This document shows, piece after piece, positions 16,976-24,381 of a stretch of 50,438 nt of DNA. The stretch spans positions 1 to 50,438 of the forward strand of contig PERO01000011.1 of assembly GCA_002928875.1 (NCBI GenBank), in the 5' to 3' direction. The position numbers and the translations under genes are program-made. Within the stretch, counting starts at the first letter, position 1. Each line of letters starts with the position of its first letter. The stretch comes from Methylobacterium sp. (GTDB lineage: Bacteria; Pseudomonadota; Alphaproteobacteria; Rhizobiales; Beijerinckiaceae). Below the pieces are notes generated by a model that worked only from the letters and a program-made list of their open reading frames with translations, was not told the origin of the DNA and did no database searches.

Positions 16976-17365
16976 ATGCTGAAACGCAAGCGCTACGATG
17001 AAGCGGAGGGGTGCCCGGTAGCGGCCACGCTCGATCTCATCGACGGCAAATGGAAGGGCGTGATCCTCTACCACCTCCTGCCGGGGCCGAAGCGCTTCAA
17101 CCAGATCAAGCGAGAGCTTACCACCATCACCCAGCGCACGCTGACGAAGCAGCTGCGCGAACTGGAGGAAGCGGGGCTCATCTCGCGCACCATCTTCCCG
17201 CAGGTGCCGCCACGCGTCGATTATGCGCTGACGGCCGAGGGCCGGTCGCTCGCGCCCGTCATCGAAAGCCTGAAGGCCTGGGGCGAAGCGCGCATCGTGC
17301 GCAACGCCGAAGCTGCGGCGCAACTTCGCTCGCCAGCGCGGGCAGCGGCCTTGCCTCCAGGCTAG
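16976..17365 (+). CDS. HxlR-family regulator of the divergent oxidoreductase-ABM operon
   Basis: 129-residue winged-helix protein. Family hallmarks are CPVAATLDLIDGKWKGVILYHL, RFNQIKRELTTITQRTLTKQL (recognition helix) and the wing FPQVPPRVDYALTAEG. The ATG at 16976 follows GAGAGGA. The cysteine in EGCPVAA is at the position used for electrophile/quinone sensing in several HxlR/YodB proteins, which fits a divergent quinone-reductase-like target. That sensing role is inference. Confidence 0.88.
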   Translation: MLKRKRYDEAEGCPVAATLDLIDGKWKGVILYHLLPGPKRFNQIKRELTTITQRTLTKQLRELEEAGLISRTIFPQVPPRVDYALTAEGRSLAPVIESLKAWGEARIVRNAEAAAQLRSPARAAALPPG

Positions 17366-17451
17366 GCTCACGGACATTTACTGGCCAAGCGGGCAAGACA
17401 GCAAGCGGCCCGATGCAAAGGGTGATTAGTCCGACAAAGGCCGCATTGTTC

Positions 17452-17904
17452 TTACGCATCGGGTAGCATTGCAATCACCTCCACTTCGAAGAGAAACGCT
17501 GGATTGGCGAGGCGGTTGACCTCGATCCAGGGCGCGGAAGCGGGAAGTGCGTGTCCGGCATAGATTTCGGCCCGGACAGGTGCACCCAGAGACAGGAAGC
17601 GTTCCATATCAGTGGTATAGAGCGCTTCGCGTACGACATGGCTCAGGGTTGCGCCATGGGCCGCAAGCGAGGCCATGATGTCGGCATAGACGTTTCGGAC
17701 CTGGCCAGCCATGTCATCTCTGGCGGTGGGATTGCCATCCGAATCAATGCTCACCGTTCCGGACACATAGATCGTGTTGCCGACACGCACGGCCTGGGCA
17801 TAACCCCACTGGTGTTCGAAGCCCTTGAGCTGGAATATTCGCTTTCCGGTGTTCACATCCATTTCGAGCGGCGAAGCATGGGCGGAAGGAAGGGTGTCGG
17901 TCAT
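17452..17904 (-). CDS. RidA/YjgF-family protein
   Basis: 150-residue member of the Rid superfamily (enamine/imine deaminases and relatives). It shows GYAQAVRVGNTIYVSGTVSID, QVRNVYADIMASLAAHGATL, VVREALYTTDMERF and the C-terminal WIEVNRLANPAFLFEVEVIA. The usual active-site Arg of RidA is followed by an L-P-x-x-A-x-VE pattern; here the matching segment reads ALPASAPWIEVNRL, so activity may differ. The start at 17904 has a GGGAG ribosome site. It is divergent from a second HxlR gene, about 100 bases away. Confidence 0.85.
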   Translation of the reverse strand: MTDTLPSAHASPLEMDVNTGKRIFQLKGFEHQWGYAQAVRVGNTIYVSGTVSIDSDGNPTARDDMAGQVRNVYADIMASLAAHGATLSHVVREALYTTDMERFLSLGAPVRAEIYAGHALPASAPWIEVNRLANPAFLFEVEVIAMLPDA

Positions 17905-18007
17905 GGGTCAGTCTCCCGGTCAAGTGAATGAACGGAGCCCATATCTGGAAGGCGATCGTTCTTTCCAAGAAGGCACTTCAAAGTCAGGGACTGACGCAGA
18001 GGTAAGT

Positions 18008-18361
18008 ATGGAGCGTGCCAGCCGACCGGAAGCTTGCGTTCTTGGCCTCGGTTCCCCGGCGCGCCGACTGATTGAGATCGTTGGCAGCAAATGGGCCCTT
18101 CTTTGCCTTTATGCCCTCGATGACGGACCTGTCCGATTCAATGCACTCGAACGACGATTGGTCGGCGTCACTCAAAAGATGCTCAGCGAAACATTGCGCA
18201 AGCTCGAACGCGCCGGTCTTGTGGAACGCCATGTCTTCGCCGAGATCCCGCCGCGGGTTGAATATCAGCTCACACCCTTGGGCATGTCTTTGAAACCCAT
18301 CACCGCATCAATCTGCGCCTGGAGCCAGCAGCACGCCGGAAAGCTGGTCCTCGATGTCTGA
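18008..18361 (+). CDS. HxlR-family regulator divergent from ridA-like gene
   Basis: 117-residue winged-helix regulator with RRLIEIVGSKWALLCLYAL, RFNALERRLVGVTQKMLSETL and FAEIPPRVEYQLTPLG. The ATG at 18008 follows CAGAGG. An upstream in-frame start at 17903 would overlap the ridA start and is not preferred. A short palindrome GTCAGggaCTGAC (17984-17996) just before the start is a possible operator. It carries one cysteine near the N-terminus (EACVLG), near the sensing position of the family. It is a paralogue of the regulator at 16976. Confidence 0.85.
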   Translation: MERASRPEACVLGLGSPARRLIEIVGSKWALLCLYALDDGPVRFNALERRLVGVTQKMLSETLRKLERAGLVERHVFAEIPPRVEYQLTPLGMSLKPITASICAWSQQHAGKLVLDV

Positions 18362-18383
18362 ACGCCCGCGTTCGAAGGCCTCG

Positions 18384-18440
18384 GGAATGGCCGGTTTTGA
18401 TGCGATGTCGAGAGGCTCCGGTTGACCGAAGCGGGGCCAG
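18384..18440 (+). repeat. Dispersed intergenic element, copy E (shorter)
   Basis: 5' box GAATGGCCGGTTTTGATGCG and 3' box GTTGACCGAAGCGGGGCCAG; the two-box layout is kept but the core is altered and the linker shorter. It lies just after the second HxlR gene. Confidence 0.5.
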
Positions 18441-18581
18441 GAGTGGAGTGGCGGGCTCTTGCTTGCAACTTTTCTGACCACTTCAGGCGCTTTGGTGCGC
18501 TGTTCTGCGGGCCTTCCGATACGATTTCATCGATCATGACCGGCGAAAAAATATTATAAATGGTCATACACGTAAGAACGC

Positions 18582-18610
18582 TTGCCAGCATAAAAATATC
18601 AGCGTATAAG
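18582..18610 (+). promoter_or_regulatory. Sigma-70-type promoter of the cold-shock gene
   Basis: TTGCCA (18582-18587) and TATAAG (18605-18610) are separated by exactly 17 bases, in an A/T-rich island unusual for this window. Transcription from about 18617 would give a leader near 130 bases, in keeping with the long 5' leaders of cold-shock genes. The rest of the gap before the gene shows no coding signal. Confidence 0.65.
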
Positions 18611-18749
18611 ATAGTATCGATATTTGTTCGGCCGGTCTTTGTTTTCTGCCGCTTTGGCGCGCTCTGACGAAATCCTCCCTTTCGAAAATCGTTACCCCGG
18701 CACACATCTCGTGTGAGCGGAATTCTATTGCCAAAAAGGAGGGTTTTTC

Positions 18750-18959
18750 ATGACCACCGGCACAGTGAAATGGTTCAACGCCACCAAGGGTTTTGGTTTT
18801 ATTCAACCGGACGACGGCGGTGTTGACGTGTTCGTCCATATCTCGGCCGTCGAGCGCGCCGGCATGCATGGCCTCAATGAAGGGCAAAAGATCGCCTTCG
18901 AAACCATGCGCGACAATCGCTCCGGCAAGCTGGCTGCCGAACGACTCGCATCTGCTTAA
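18750..18959 (+). CDS. Cold-shock protein (CspA family)
   Basis: 69-residue single OB-fold protein that binds single-stranded RNA/DNA and acts as an RNA chaperone. Both RNA-binding motifs are present, as KGFGFI (RNP1) and VFVHI (RNP2), with the usual [18 protein letters not shown] start. A strong AAGGAGGG ribosome site precedes the ATG. It is monocistronic, with a promoter at 18582 and a terminator at 19022. Confidence 0.95.
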   Translation: MTTGTVKWFNATKGFGFIQPDDGGVDVFVHISAVERAGMHGLNEGQKIAFETMRDNRSGKLAAERLASA

Positions 18960-19021
18960 AGGCTCCGCTTTCTCCGGTTACCACGGATGTACTGGGACCG
19001 GAATCGAGAGCGAACCTTGTG

Positions 19022-19049
19022 AAAGGCCGGGCAGCAGTCCGGCCTTTTT
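19022..19049 (+). terminator. Rho-independent terminator of the cold-shock gene
   Basis: AAAGGCCGG and CCGGCCTTT form a perfect 9-bp stem around an 8-base loop, followed by further T residues. It lies 63 bases after the csp stop codon. Confidence 0.85.
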
Positions 19050-19474
19050 CTCGACCTGAAGCCAAGTCTTTTGAACAGGAGTGGATCTCGACCCTATCCT
19101 CGACAGTCGCCTTGATCGCCTTTCTTGGCCTGAACCTCGCAGCAGCTTCCAAAGGCGCGTTGTTTCCGCCGGATGCCAGGCGACGTCAGCCGGCACAAAC
19201 GCCCCCCGACTGGATTGCGGCCCTGCCGAACCACCGCCCTTTGCAGCTCAATGGACTGCGCGGCATAGCTGCGACCTGAAGGGCGATGACCGGGCAAGGC
19301 ACGACGGACGTATCAGGCGTGCGTTGTTTGGGACGTCAATCACGACCGTTTTCGGCCCGCCCTGTGCGCAAACGCCACGTTGATCCGCCCCGTTAATGCC
19401 TTCAGCTTGAATGGGAACGCTGGACAAGAGGGCTCTCGAGCGCCCCGAAACGGTTCAGTGATCGGGAGACGGCA
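19050..19474. other. ~425-base gap before the B12-binding protein gene
   Basis: No gene is supported; open frames here are short and lack family features. No PpsR-type TGT-N12-ACA motif was seen just before the next gene. The final bases carry its ribosome site (GGGAGA). Confidence 0.4.
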
Positions 19475-20302
19475 ATGCTACTCACCCCGTTCATTGCGCC
19501 CGAGCTGATCGCCAACATTGATCTGCCGACGACGCAGAAGCGGCTCGCCTCGATCGTCAAATCCGCCGTAATGCCGCGTCTTTTGATGACACACACCCAG
19601 CCTTTTCCGGCGGATGCCAGGGCTCCGAAGCGCTTGGCAATCCGCGACATCGAAAAGCTGGCACATTTGGTCCTCGATCCAAGCATTCATCTCTCGTCTG
19701 ATTTCATCGGCGAACTGGAGGCCGAAGGTCATTCGATCGATGACCTGTTCATCCACCTTCTGGAGCCGGCCGCGCGTTGTCTAGGCACCATGTGGGACAA
19801 TGACGAGTGCAGCTTTATCGATGTCACACTCGGTATGGCGCACTTGCAGCAACTCCTGGCCATGTTTAGCCGTTCGCACGCGGTTCTCGACTTTAGCCAG
19901 AAACGCAAGGTTTGCATGGTCACGCTGGCCGATGAGCAGCATTCGTTCGGCGCCAAAATGGTCGAAACGTTCCTGCGCGCCGGGGGCTGGACCGTCAACT
20001 CCTTGCCTGGAGCCTCGCTCCGGCAGATCACGGACATTGTTTCTGCCGAATGGTTCGCCGTGGCTGGACTAACGATTGGTTCGAGCGTTCAGGCCGCAGA
20101 ATTGAAATCGACAATTCGCACAATCCGGTCGCAATCCTGCAACCCGGCCATCGCCATCATGGTCGGCGGCCCGCCTTTCATCGAAAATGCCGAAAGCGTT
20201 GCGGAAGTTGGCGCAGATGCGACTGCAATCAACGCACCTGCCGCGGTTATCGTGGCGCAACGCCTCTTTGATATCGGTGCCGCAAAGAATTGGCAGAGCT
20301 GA
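19475..20302 (+). CDS. Cobalamin-binding sensor-like protein (AerR/PpaA or CarH-like B12 domain)
   Basis: 275-residue protein without a DNA-binding domain. The middle (about 75-140) is the helical B12 cap domain, with LLEPAARCLGTMWDNDECSF and IDVTLGMAHLQQLL. From about 145 a Rossmann-like B12 domain begins with the cobalt-ligand motif DEQHSFGAKM (His156) and continues through VAGLTIGSS and MVGGPPF. Relatives bind adenosyl- or aquo-cobalamin; AerR/PpaA use light-driven B12 changes to control the photosynthesis repressor PpsR. The first 70 residues show no known fold. No photosynthesis or carotenoid genes are in the window. A light- or B12-responsive adaptor role is inference. Confidence 0.8.
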   Translation: MLLTPFIAPELIANIDLPTTQKRLASIVKSAVMPRLLMTHTQPFPADARAPKRLAIRDIEKLAHLVLDPSIHLSSDFIGELEAEGHSIDDLFIHLLEPAARCLGTMWDNDECSFIDVTLGMAHLQQLLAMFSRSHAVLDFSQKRKVCMVTLADEQHSFGAKMVETFLRAGGWTVNSLPGASLRQITDIVSAEWFAVAGLTIGSSVQAAELKSTIRTIRSQSCNPAIAIMVGGPPFIENAESVAEVGADATAINAPAAVIVAQRLFDIGAAKNWQS

Positions 20303-20406
20303 CTTGCCGGGAAACACTCTCCTCGAAGAGATCAGCTTCAAACTGCGTGTTTTCGCTGGGTTATCCCTTTGTCTTCGAACTGAGAGCTTCGGTTTTCGGC
20401 AAATCG

Positions 20407-20473
20407 CGAATGGACGGTTTTGTTGATAGACATTCAGGCTCTCAATGACCGGAATGGCGGCGCTAATCCGCCG
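20407..20473 (+). repeat. Dispersed intergenic element, copy F
   Basis: 5' box CGAATGGACGGTTTTGTTG and 3' box TCAATGACCGGAATGGCGGC continuing to GCTAATCCGCC. The core diverges from GCGGGCGCGAAGCCGCC but keeps its length and GC dyad. It lies in the 268-base gap between convergent genes (B12 protein and SDR). Confidence 0.55.
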
Positions 20474-20570
20474 ATCCGGGAAGGACGGGGTACGGCTGGC
20501 TTCACAAAACACCTAATCTCGATGTCCGCAAAACCGGCAGCGGGCGACACCATCCCTTACTCAGCCCATT

Positions 20571-21251
20571 TCACTTGCCCTCGAACACGCTTTCGACCGT
20601 CCAGGCCCCCGGCTCCTGTTGGTGAAGCAGCCAGTATCGCTCGGCAATGGCCTCGGGCGTGAAGGCCGTATTCTCGGAGACCTGCCCTGCAATGGTCACG
20701 GTGGCGACGTGAATGCCTTCGGGTGCAAGCTCCTTCGCCATTGCATAGGTCAGGCCGCGCAAGGCCGATTTGCCGGCGGTCAATGACGAGACATTCGCCC
20801 CATATTCCGGGTAAAGCGCAAGCCCGCCTCCCGTGAACAGGATCGAACCCTTTCGCGCTTCCTTCATCGCCGGATAGACATGCTGCGCCGAGGCAAGCGC
20901 GCCCGTGCAGCATAGCGCAATATCCCAGTTGAAGGTCATGGGGTCGATCTCCATGGCCTTCTGTTCGTGCCAGCGCGCCCCGTTGTAAACTAGAACCGAT
21001 GCGTTCCCCAGCGTCATGGGGATGGTATCGAAGGCCGCTTTGAGTGCGTCGAGATCGCACAGATCGGCGCTTGCCGCGCAAGTCCGGATGTCCAGATGGG
21101 AAAGCTCCGCTGCGAAGGCATCGAGCCGTCCCTGATCGCGCGCGATGAGGCCAATATCATAGCCCTCTCGCGCGAAGCGCCGGGCAATGGCAAAGCCCAT
21201 GCCCGGCCCGGCGCCTGCGATGATGGCGATCTTCCGGAGAGAATTGTTCAT
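20571..21251 (-). CDS. Short-chain dehydrogenase/reductase, third gene of the SnoaL-MBL-SDR operon
   Basis: 226-residue SDR-fold protein. The cofactor motif is AGAGPGMGFAIARRFA. The classical NNAG is replaced by YNGA (VLVYNGARW) and the YxxxK active site by SLTAGKSALRG, so the catalytic tyrosine is not evident: an atypical SDR that may be non-catalytic or use another residue. MNNSLRK (21251) is the most natural start; an ATG at 21275, one base after the preceding stop, is also possible. It is cotranscribed with the MBL-fold and SnoaL-like genes. Confidence 0.82.
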   Translation of the reverse strand: MNNSLRKIAIIAGAGPGMGFAIARRFAREGYDIGLIARDQGRLDAFAAELSHLDIRTCAASADLCDLDALKAAFDTIPMTLGNASVLVYNGARWHEQKAMEIDPMTFNWDIALCCTGALASAQHVYPAMKEARKGSILFTGGGLALYPEYGANVSSLTAGKSALRGLTYAMAKELAPEGIHVATVTIAGQVSENTAFTPEAIAERYWLLHQQEPGAWTVESVFEGK

Positions 21252-21276
21252 GATGTCAGGCCTCGGCTCTTCCATG

Positions 21277-22218
21277 TCAGCCTCGCAGCTCGGTCGCGAC
21301 GGCATCCGCATTGAGTTCAATCAGATCGGGAGCCGGCGCGACTGCGGGATAGCCCGGAAAGCGCAAAAGGGTCGCCGCCCGGATGCGCCTTTTCGCCTCG
21401 GCGGAGAGCGGGGATGCACCGGCCATTTCCGAGCGGACCAGATCCCGGAAGAAGGTGAGATACGACATCTCCTGGTCCATCAACGCGCGCGCCGGCGCTG
21501 CCGCGCCATGGCCCGGAAGGCATGTGATGATGCCGGCATAGCGCGTGCGGGCCGTTTCGAGTTCGGCGAGCCAGGCGCCAGTGCTCTTGTCGACAAGCCA
21601 AGGGGTCACGCGATTGCCGACGAGATCCGCTGCGAACAGGATGTTGCGCTCGGACTGATGCAGCATCGTCATGCCCAGAGCCTCGCAAGGGCCGCGCTGA
21701 TCGACAACCCAATCGAGCCCGGCGAGGCGCAATTTCTCGCCATCCGCGAGAATGCGGGTTGGCCTCGGCACGGTATCCGGCATGGCGTTGCCGAACACCG
21801 TTTTCATGAAGGCGAGCGTCGCCGCGCCATTCTGTACAACGAGACGCGCTGTTGTCTCGCTGGCGAGAATCGGCGCTTGCGGAAAGGCATCGGCGAGGAT
21901 CTGGAGACCGCCGAAATGGTCGGGATGCTCGTGCGAGAGAACAATCGCATCAACGGGTTTGCCGATACCACGCGCCAACGCAACAACCTGACGGGCCTCG
22001 ATGCCGGTCCGCTGGCCATCGAGGATGGCGATCGAATCCGTTCCCGAGAGGATGTAGGAATTGACCGCACCTTCGCCGGGCCGATTGATCTGAACGATAT
22101 CGAGGCCTGTTCCGAGAGTGTATTGCGCCGTTGCATGGCCGATCCACGTCGCAGACAGACCGGCACCGATGGCAAGTTTTCCGAAGGCCCGTCTGCTCAG
22201 CGTGACGGTGCTCATCAT
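21277..22218 (-). CDS. Metallo-beta-lactamase-fold hydrolase with Tat leader
   Basis: 313-residue exported hydrolase. The leader LSRRAFGKLAIGAGLSATW is of twin-arginine type. The metal-binding motif is SHEHPDHFGG (His96, His98, Asp100, His101), with further ligands expected in FAADLVGN and CLPGHG. The overall layout resembles periplasmic MBL proteins such as quinoprotein relay or thiolactone hydrolases; the substrate cannot be named. Its start overlaps the SnoaL-like stop, so translation is coupled. It is controlled with its neighbours from the LysR-bearing divergent region. Confidence 0.85.
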   Translation of the reverse strand: MMSTVTLSRRAFGKLAIGAGLSATWIGHATAQYTLGTGLDIVQINRPGEGAVNSYILSGTDSIAILDGQRTGIEARQVVALARGIGKPVDAIVLSHEHPDHFGGLQILADAFPQAPILASETTARLVVQNGAATLAFMKTVFGNAMPDTVPRPTRILADGEKLRLAGLDWVVDQRGPCEALGMTMLHQSERNILFAADLVGNRVTPWLVDKSTGAWLAELETARTRYAGIITCLPGHGAAAPARALMDQEMSYLTFFRDLVRSEMAGASPLSAEAKRRIRAATLLRFPGYPAVAPAPDLIELNADAVATELRG

Positions 22219-22655
22219 TTGAGGATCATCGGTGAGAGAACGGGGGCCATCAGCATCTCGAATTCGAGATTCGTAGCGGAAACGATGTTCTCGACGATGA
22301 GGCCATCCTTCAGCCGCGCGACATGGGTTTCATCAAACAGGATCACCCGGTTTGAGGCGGGAATGCCGTAGTAGTCCTTCGCGTGGCGCTGACGGGAATG
22401 GAACCGCGTGACGACGCGGGTGCCATCGGCGGAGGCAAACTGGTCAATGATCTCGAGCGGGGATTCGGCCGGGAAGGCATCAACAAACCCGGTCAGGATC
22501 GCCTTGTATTCGCCAAGACCCTCGATCGGCCCCATCGGCTTCAGGCCGGTGATGCCGCGGATATCGGGATGGGCAGTCGCGTCGGCTGCGGAAAGGTTGC
22601 CGCGACCCAGAAATTCGATGATGAACTGCCGAACGATGACAAGATTGTCGGTCAT
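22215..22655 (-). CDS. SnoaL-like / ester cyclase family protein
   Basis: 146-residue protein of the NTF2-like SnoaL fold: VRQFIIEFLGRGNLSAAD at the start, then GPIEGLGEYKAILTGFVDAFP (the typical AFPD-like region), VVTRFHSRQRHAKDYYGIPAS and the C-terminal EFEMLMAPVL. Such proteins hydrolyse or cyclise small molecules or simply bind them. The ATG at 22655 starts the domain. It is the first gene of the operon with MBL and SDR, divergent from the LysR gene 93 bases away. Confidence 0.82.
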   Translation of the reverse strand: MTDNLVIVRQFIIEFLGRGNLSAADATAHPDIRGITGLKPMGPIEGLGEYKAILTGFVDAFPAESPLEIIDQFASADGTRVVTRFHSRQRHAKDYYGIPASNRVILFDETHVARLKDGLIVENIVSATNLEFEMLMAPVLSPMILK

Positions 22656-22713
22656 GGTGCCCTCTCTGGCGGGATTACCTCCAGAAAGTCGGGGGGATGC
22701 CCCGGAAAAACCA

Positions 22714-22750
22714 ATCGATCGCGTCGATTTTTGATATCGTTTCAATTGAT
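22714..22750. promoter_or_regulatory. Two tandem ATC-N9-GAT motifs: LysR (NodD-type) operator
   Basis: ATCGATCGCGTCGAT (22714-22728) and ATCGTTTCAATTGAT (22736-22750) both fit ATC-N9-GAT, the half-structure of NodD-type boxes, with starts 22 bp apart, about two helical turns. The second overlaps the LysR start codon. They lie between LysR and its divergent operon, suiting both autoregulation and activation. Confidence 0.65.
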
Positions 22751-23654
22751 GAAGATGAATGACATTGACCTGAACCTACTCTTGGCGTTCGATGCATTGT
22801 TCGTCGAACGCAGCGTCTCCAATGCGGCCCGGCGCATGGGGATCGGCCAGCCGGCTATGAGCGATACGCTTCGCCGGCTACGCCTGCTGTTCGGGGATGA
22901 GCTCTTCATCCGCGCCTCCGGCTCGATGCAGCCGACACCGAAAGCCAGGCAGCTGGCGCTCGAGATCAACCCGCTCCTGACCCGGATGCGATCCATCGTG
23001 GACGGGCATGTCGCTTTTCTTCCTGAAGAGGCGACGGAGACCTTCACGCTCGCCAGCACCGATTTCACGACGCTCGTGCTTCTGCCACCTTTGCTGGCGG
23101 CGATACGTCTCGAAGCGCCGAATGTCGATTTGCGGATCGCGGGCTACGAGAAGGATGCCATCGGCATGATGCTCGACCGTGGCGAGGTGGACCTCGCCAT
23201 CGGGGTGTTCCCGGATCCGCCCCGGAACATGATCAGGTCTCGTTTGTTCGAGGAGCGCTTTGTCGGCCTTGCGCGGGCGGATCATCCGGCTCTGTCGGAT
23301 GGCAGGATCGATATCGAGACATTTGCCCGCCTTCCCCATGCGCTGGTTTCGGTGCGACGGGATGCGCGCGGCGCCATCGATAAAGCACTGGAGGAACTTG
23401 GCTTGCGCCGCCGCATCGCGCTGGTCGTTCCTTACATGCTGATGTTGCCCAGGGTTCTGGCAGTGTCGGATCTCGTCGCTATACTGCCCCGTCGGGCGGC
23501 GGAGCGTATCCTGAGCCCCAAGCTCTGCTGCTTTGCGCTCCCTCTCGAAACTGAACCGTGGTTCGTTGACATGCTATGGAGCCCTTCGGCGCGTACCGAT
23601 CAGGCAGCCGCGTGGTTCCGGAAGCTGGTTGTCGAGAAGGCTCGATCCCTATGA
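22749..23654 (+). CDS. LysR-family regulator (NodD-like subgroup)
   Basis: 301-residue regulator. The helix-turn-helix lies in residues 1-65: NDIDLNLLLAFDALFVERSVSNAARRMGIGQPAMSDTLRR, of which LNLLLAFDAL and SVSNAARRMGIGQPAMSDTL are typical. The effector-binding region follows from about 95. The ATG at 22749 is immediately before the domain. The NodD/LinR-like group of LysR proteins often senses aromatic or lactone compounds. It most likely controls the divergent SnoaL-MBL-SDR operon through the sites at 22714-22750. Confidence 0.9.
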   Translation: MKMNDIDLNLLLAFDALFVERSVSNAARRMGIGQPAMSDTLRRLRLLFGDELFIRASGSMQPTPKARQLALEINPLLTRMRSIVDGHVAFLPEEATETFTLASTDFTTLVLLPPLLAAIRLEAPNVDLRIAGYEKDAIGMMLDRGEVDLAIGVFPDPPRNMIRSRLFEERFVGLARADHPALSDGRIDIETFARLPHALVSVRRDARGAIDKALEELGLRRRIALVVPYMLMLPRVLAVSDLVAILPRRAAERILSPKLCCFALPLETEPWFVDMLWSPSARTDQAAAWFRKLVVEKARSL

Positions 23655-24381
23655 GGCCTTGCCGATATGTGACCAGCCGCACGCAGGGGCACGTTTGGGC
23701 GCGCGGTTCGTGAGATATCGCGCCATCATGGATCCCGCCAGAAACGCTCGAAGACAGACCCCAGGGGTTATCGAGCCGCGGACTAAACTTTTCCAACTTA
23801 TCCGTGACGCTGTTGGCCCGAAGAACGCGCCATCAGATGGTGGTGTCCGATAGCGATGACGGACTGGCCAAAAGGGTTTTTGCCTTGGGTGCCATGCGCG
23901 CCATGGCGAAGTTGCTACCGACCTAAACGAGTACATCTATATCTGGTCCCTTCACTAACCTCGTGGCTTCCAGAAATTCACCTTCGTTGACACACGCATT
24001 TGCCAGGTTTCGATGGATACGAAACCAAACTTTCCATGATTTCCCTGAGGCCAAAGGAGTCTCGTCAATGTCGGTTTTCGGTGTCTACGCACTTCACCTT
24101 GAGTGTCTGAAACGCGGGTGCAAACCAGACCCTCCGAAACCTTGCTTTCGAGCTCCCGCCTATCCAGCGCCCTTTGTATTGCCACACCGCAACTCTGCTG
24201 GAGAACGCAACGGTCGCCAATAGCCGCTGATTTTCGCAAGCAGCCGCTAAAAATGTTGGCCCTGCTGTTGGCCTCAACCAAGTTACTTGCGAAAATTCAT
24301 GTTTGAAAATAAAATTTTAGATGAAAGGTATGAAGCCTCTCCTGGGCACCATCTCTCTCTTCAAGAGGTTGATTGCGCTGT
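23655..24381. other. ~730-base gap between convergent LysR and M14 genes; no supported gene
   Basis: Contains repeat copy G. Open frames on either strand up to about 105 codons have no family resemblance, and overlap the repeat or one another. It may be a decayed gene or accumulation of repeat debris. It marks the boundary between the repeat-bearing zone and the dense operons to the right. Confidence 0.4.
24065..24129 (+). repeat. Dispersed intergenic element, copy G
   Basis: 5' box TCAATGTCGGTTTTCGGTG; 3' box TGTCTGAAACGCGGGTGCAA (GCGGGTGCAAACC in place of GCGGGCGCGAAGCC). Spacing between boxes matches copy D. Confidence 0.6.

Noticed and set aside
18265..18705. 146-codon minus-strand frame before the cold-shock gene
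   Set aside because: It overlaps the HxlR gene end, repeat copy E and the csp promoter; composition is not protein-like.
23479..23936. Short frames in the LysR-M14 gap as possible transposase debris
   Set aside because: No DDE motif, terminal repeats or matching family text could be seen.
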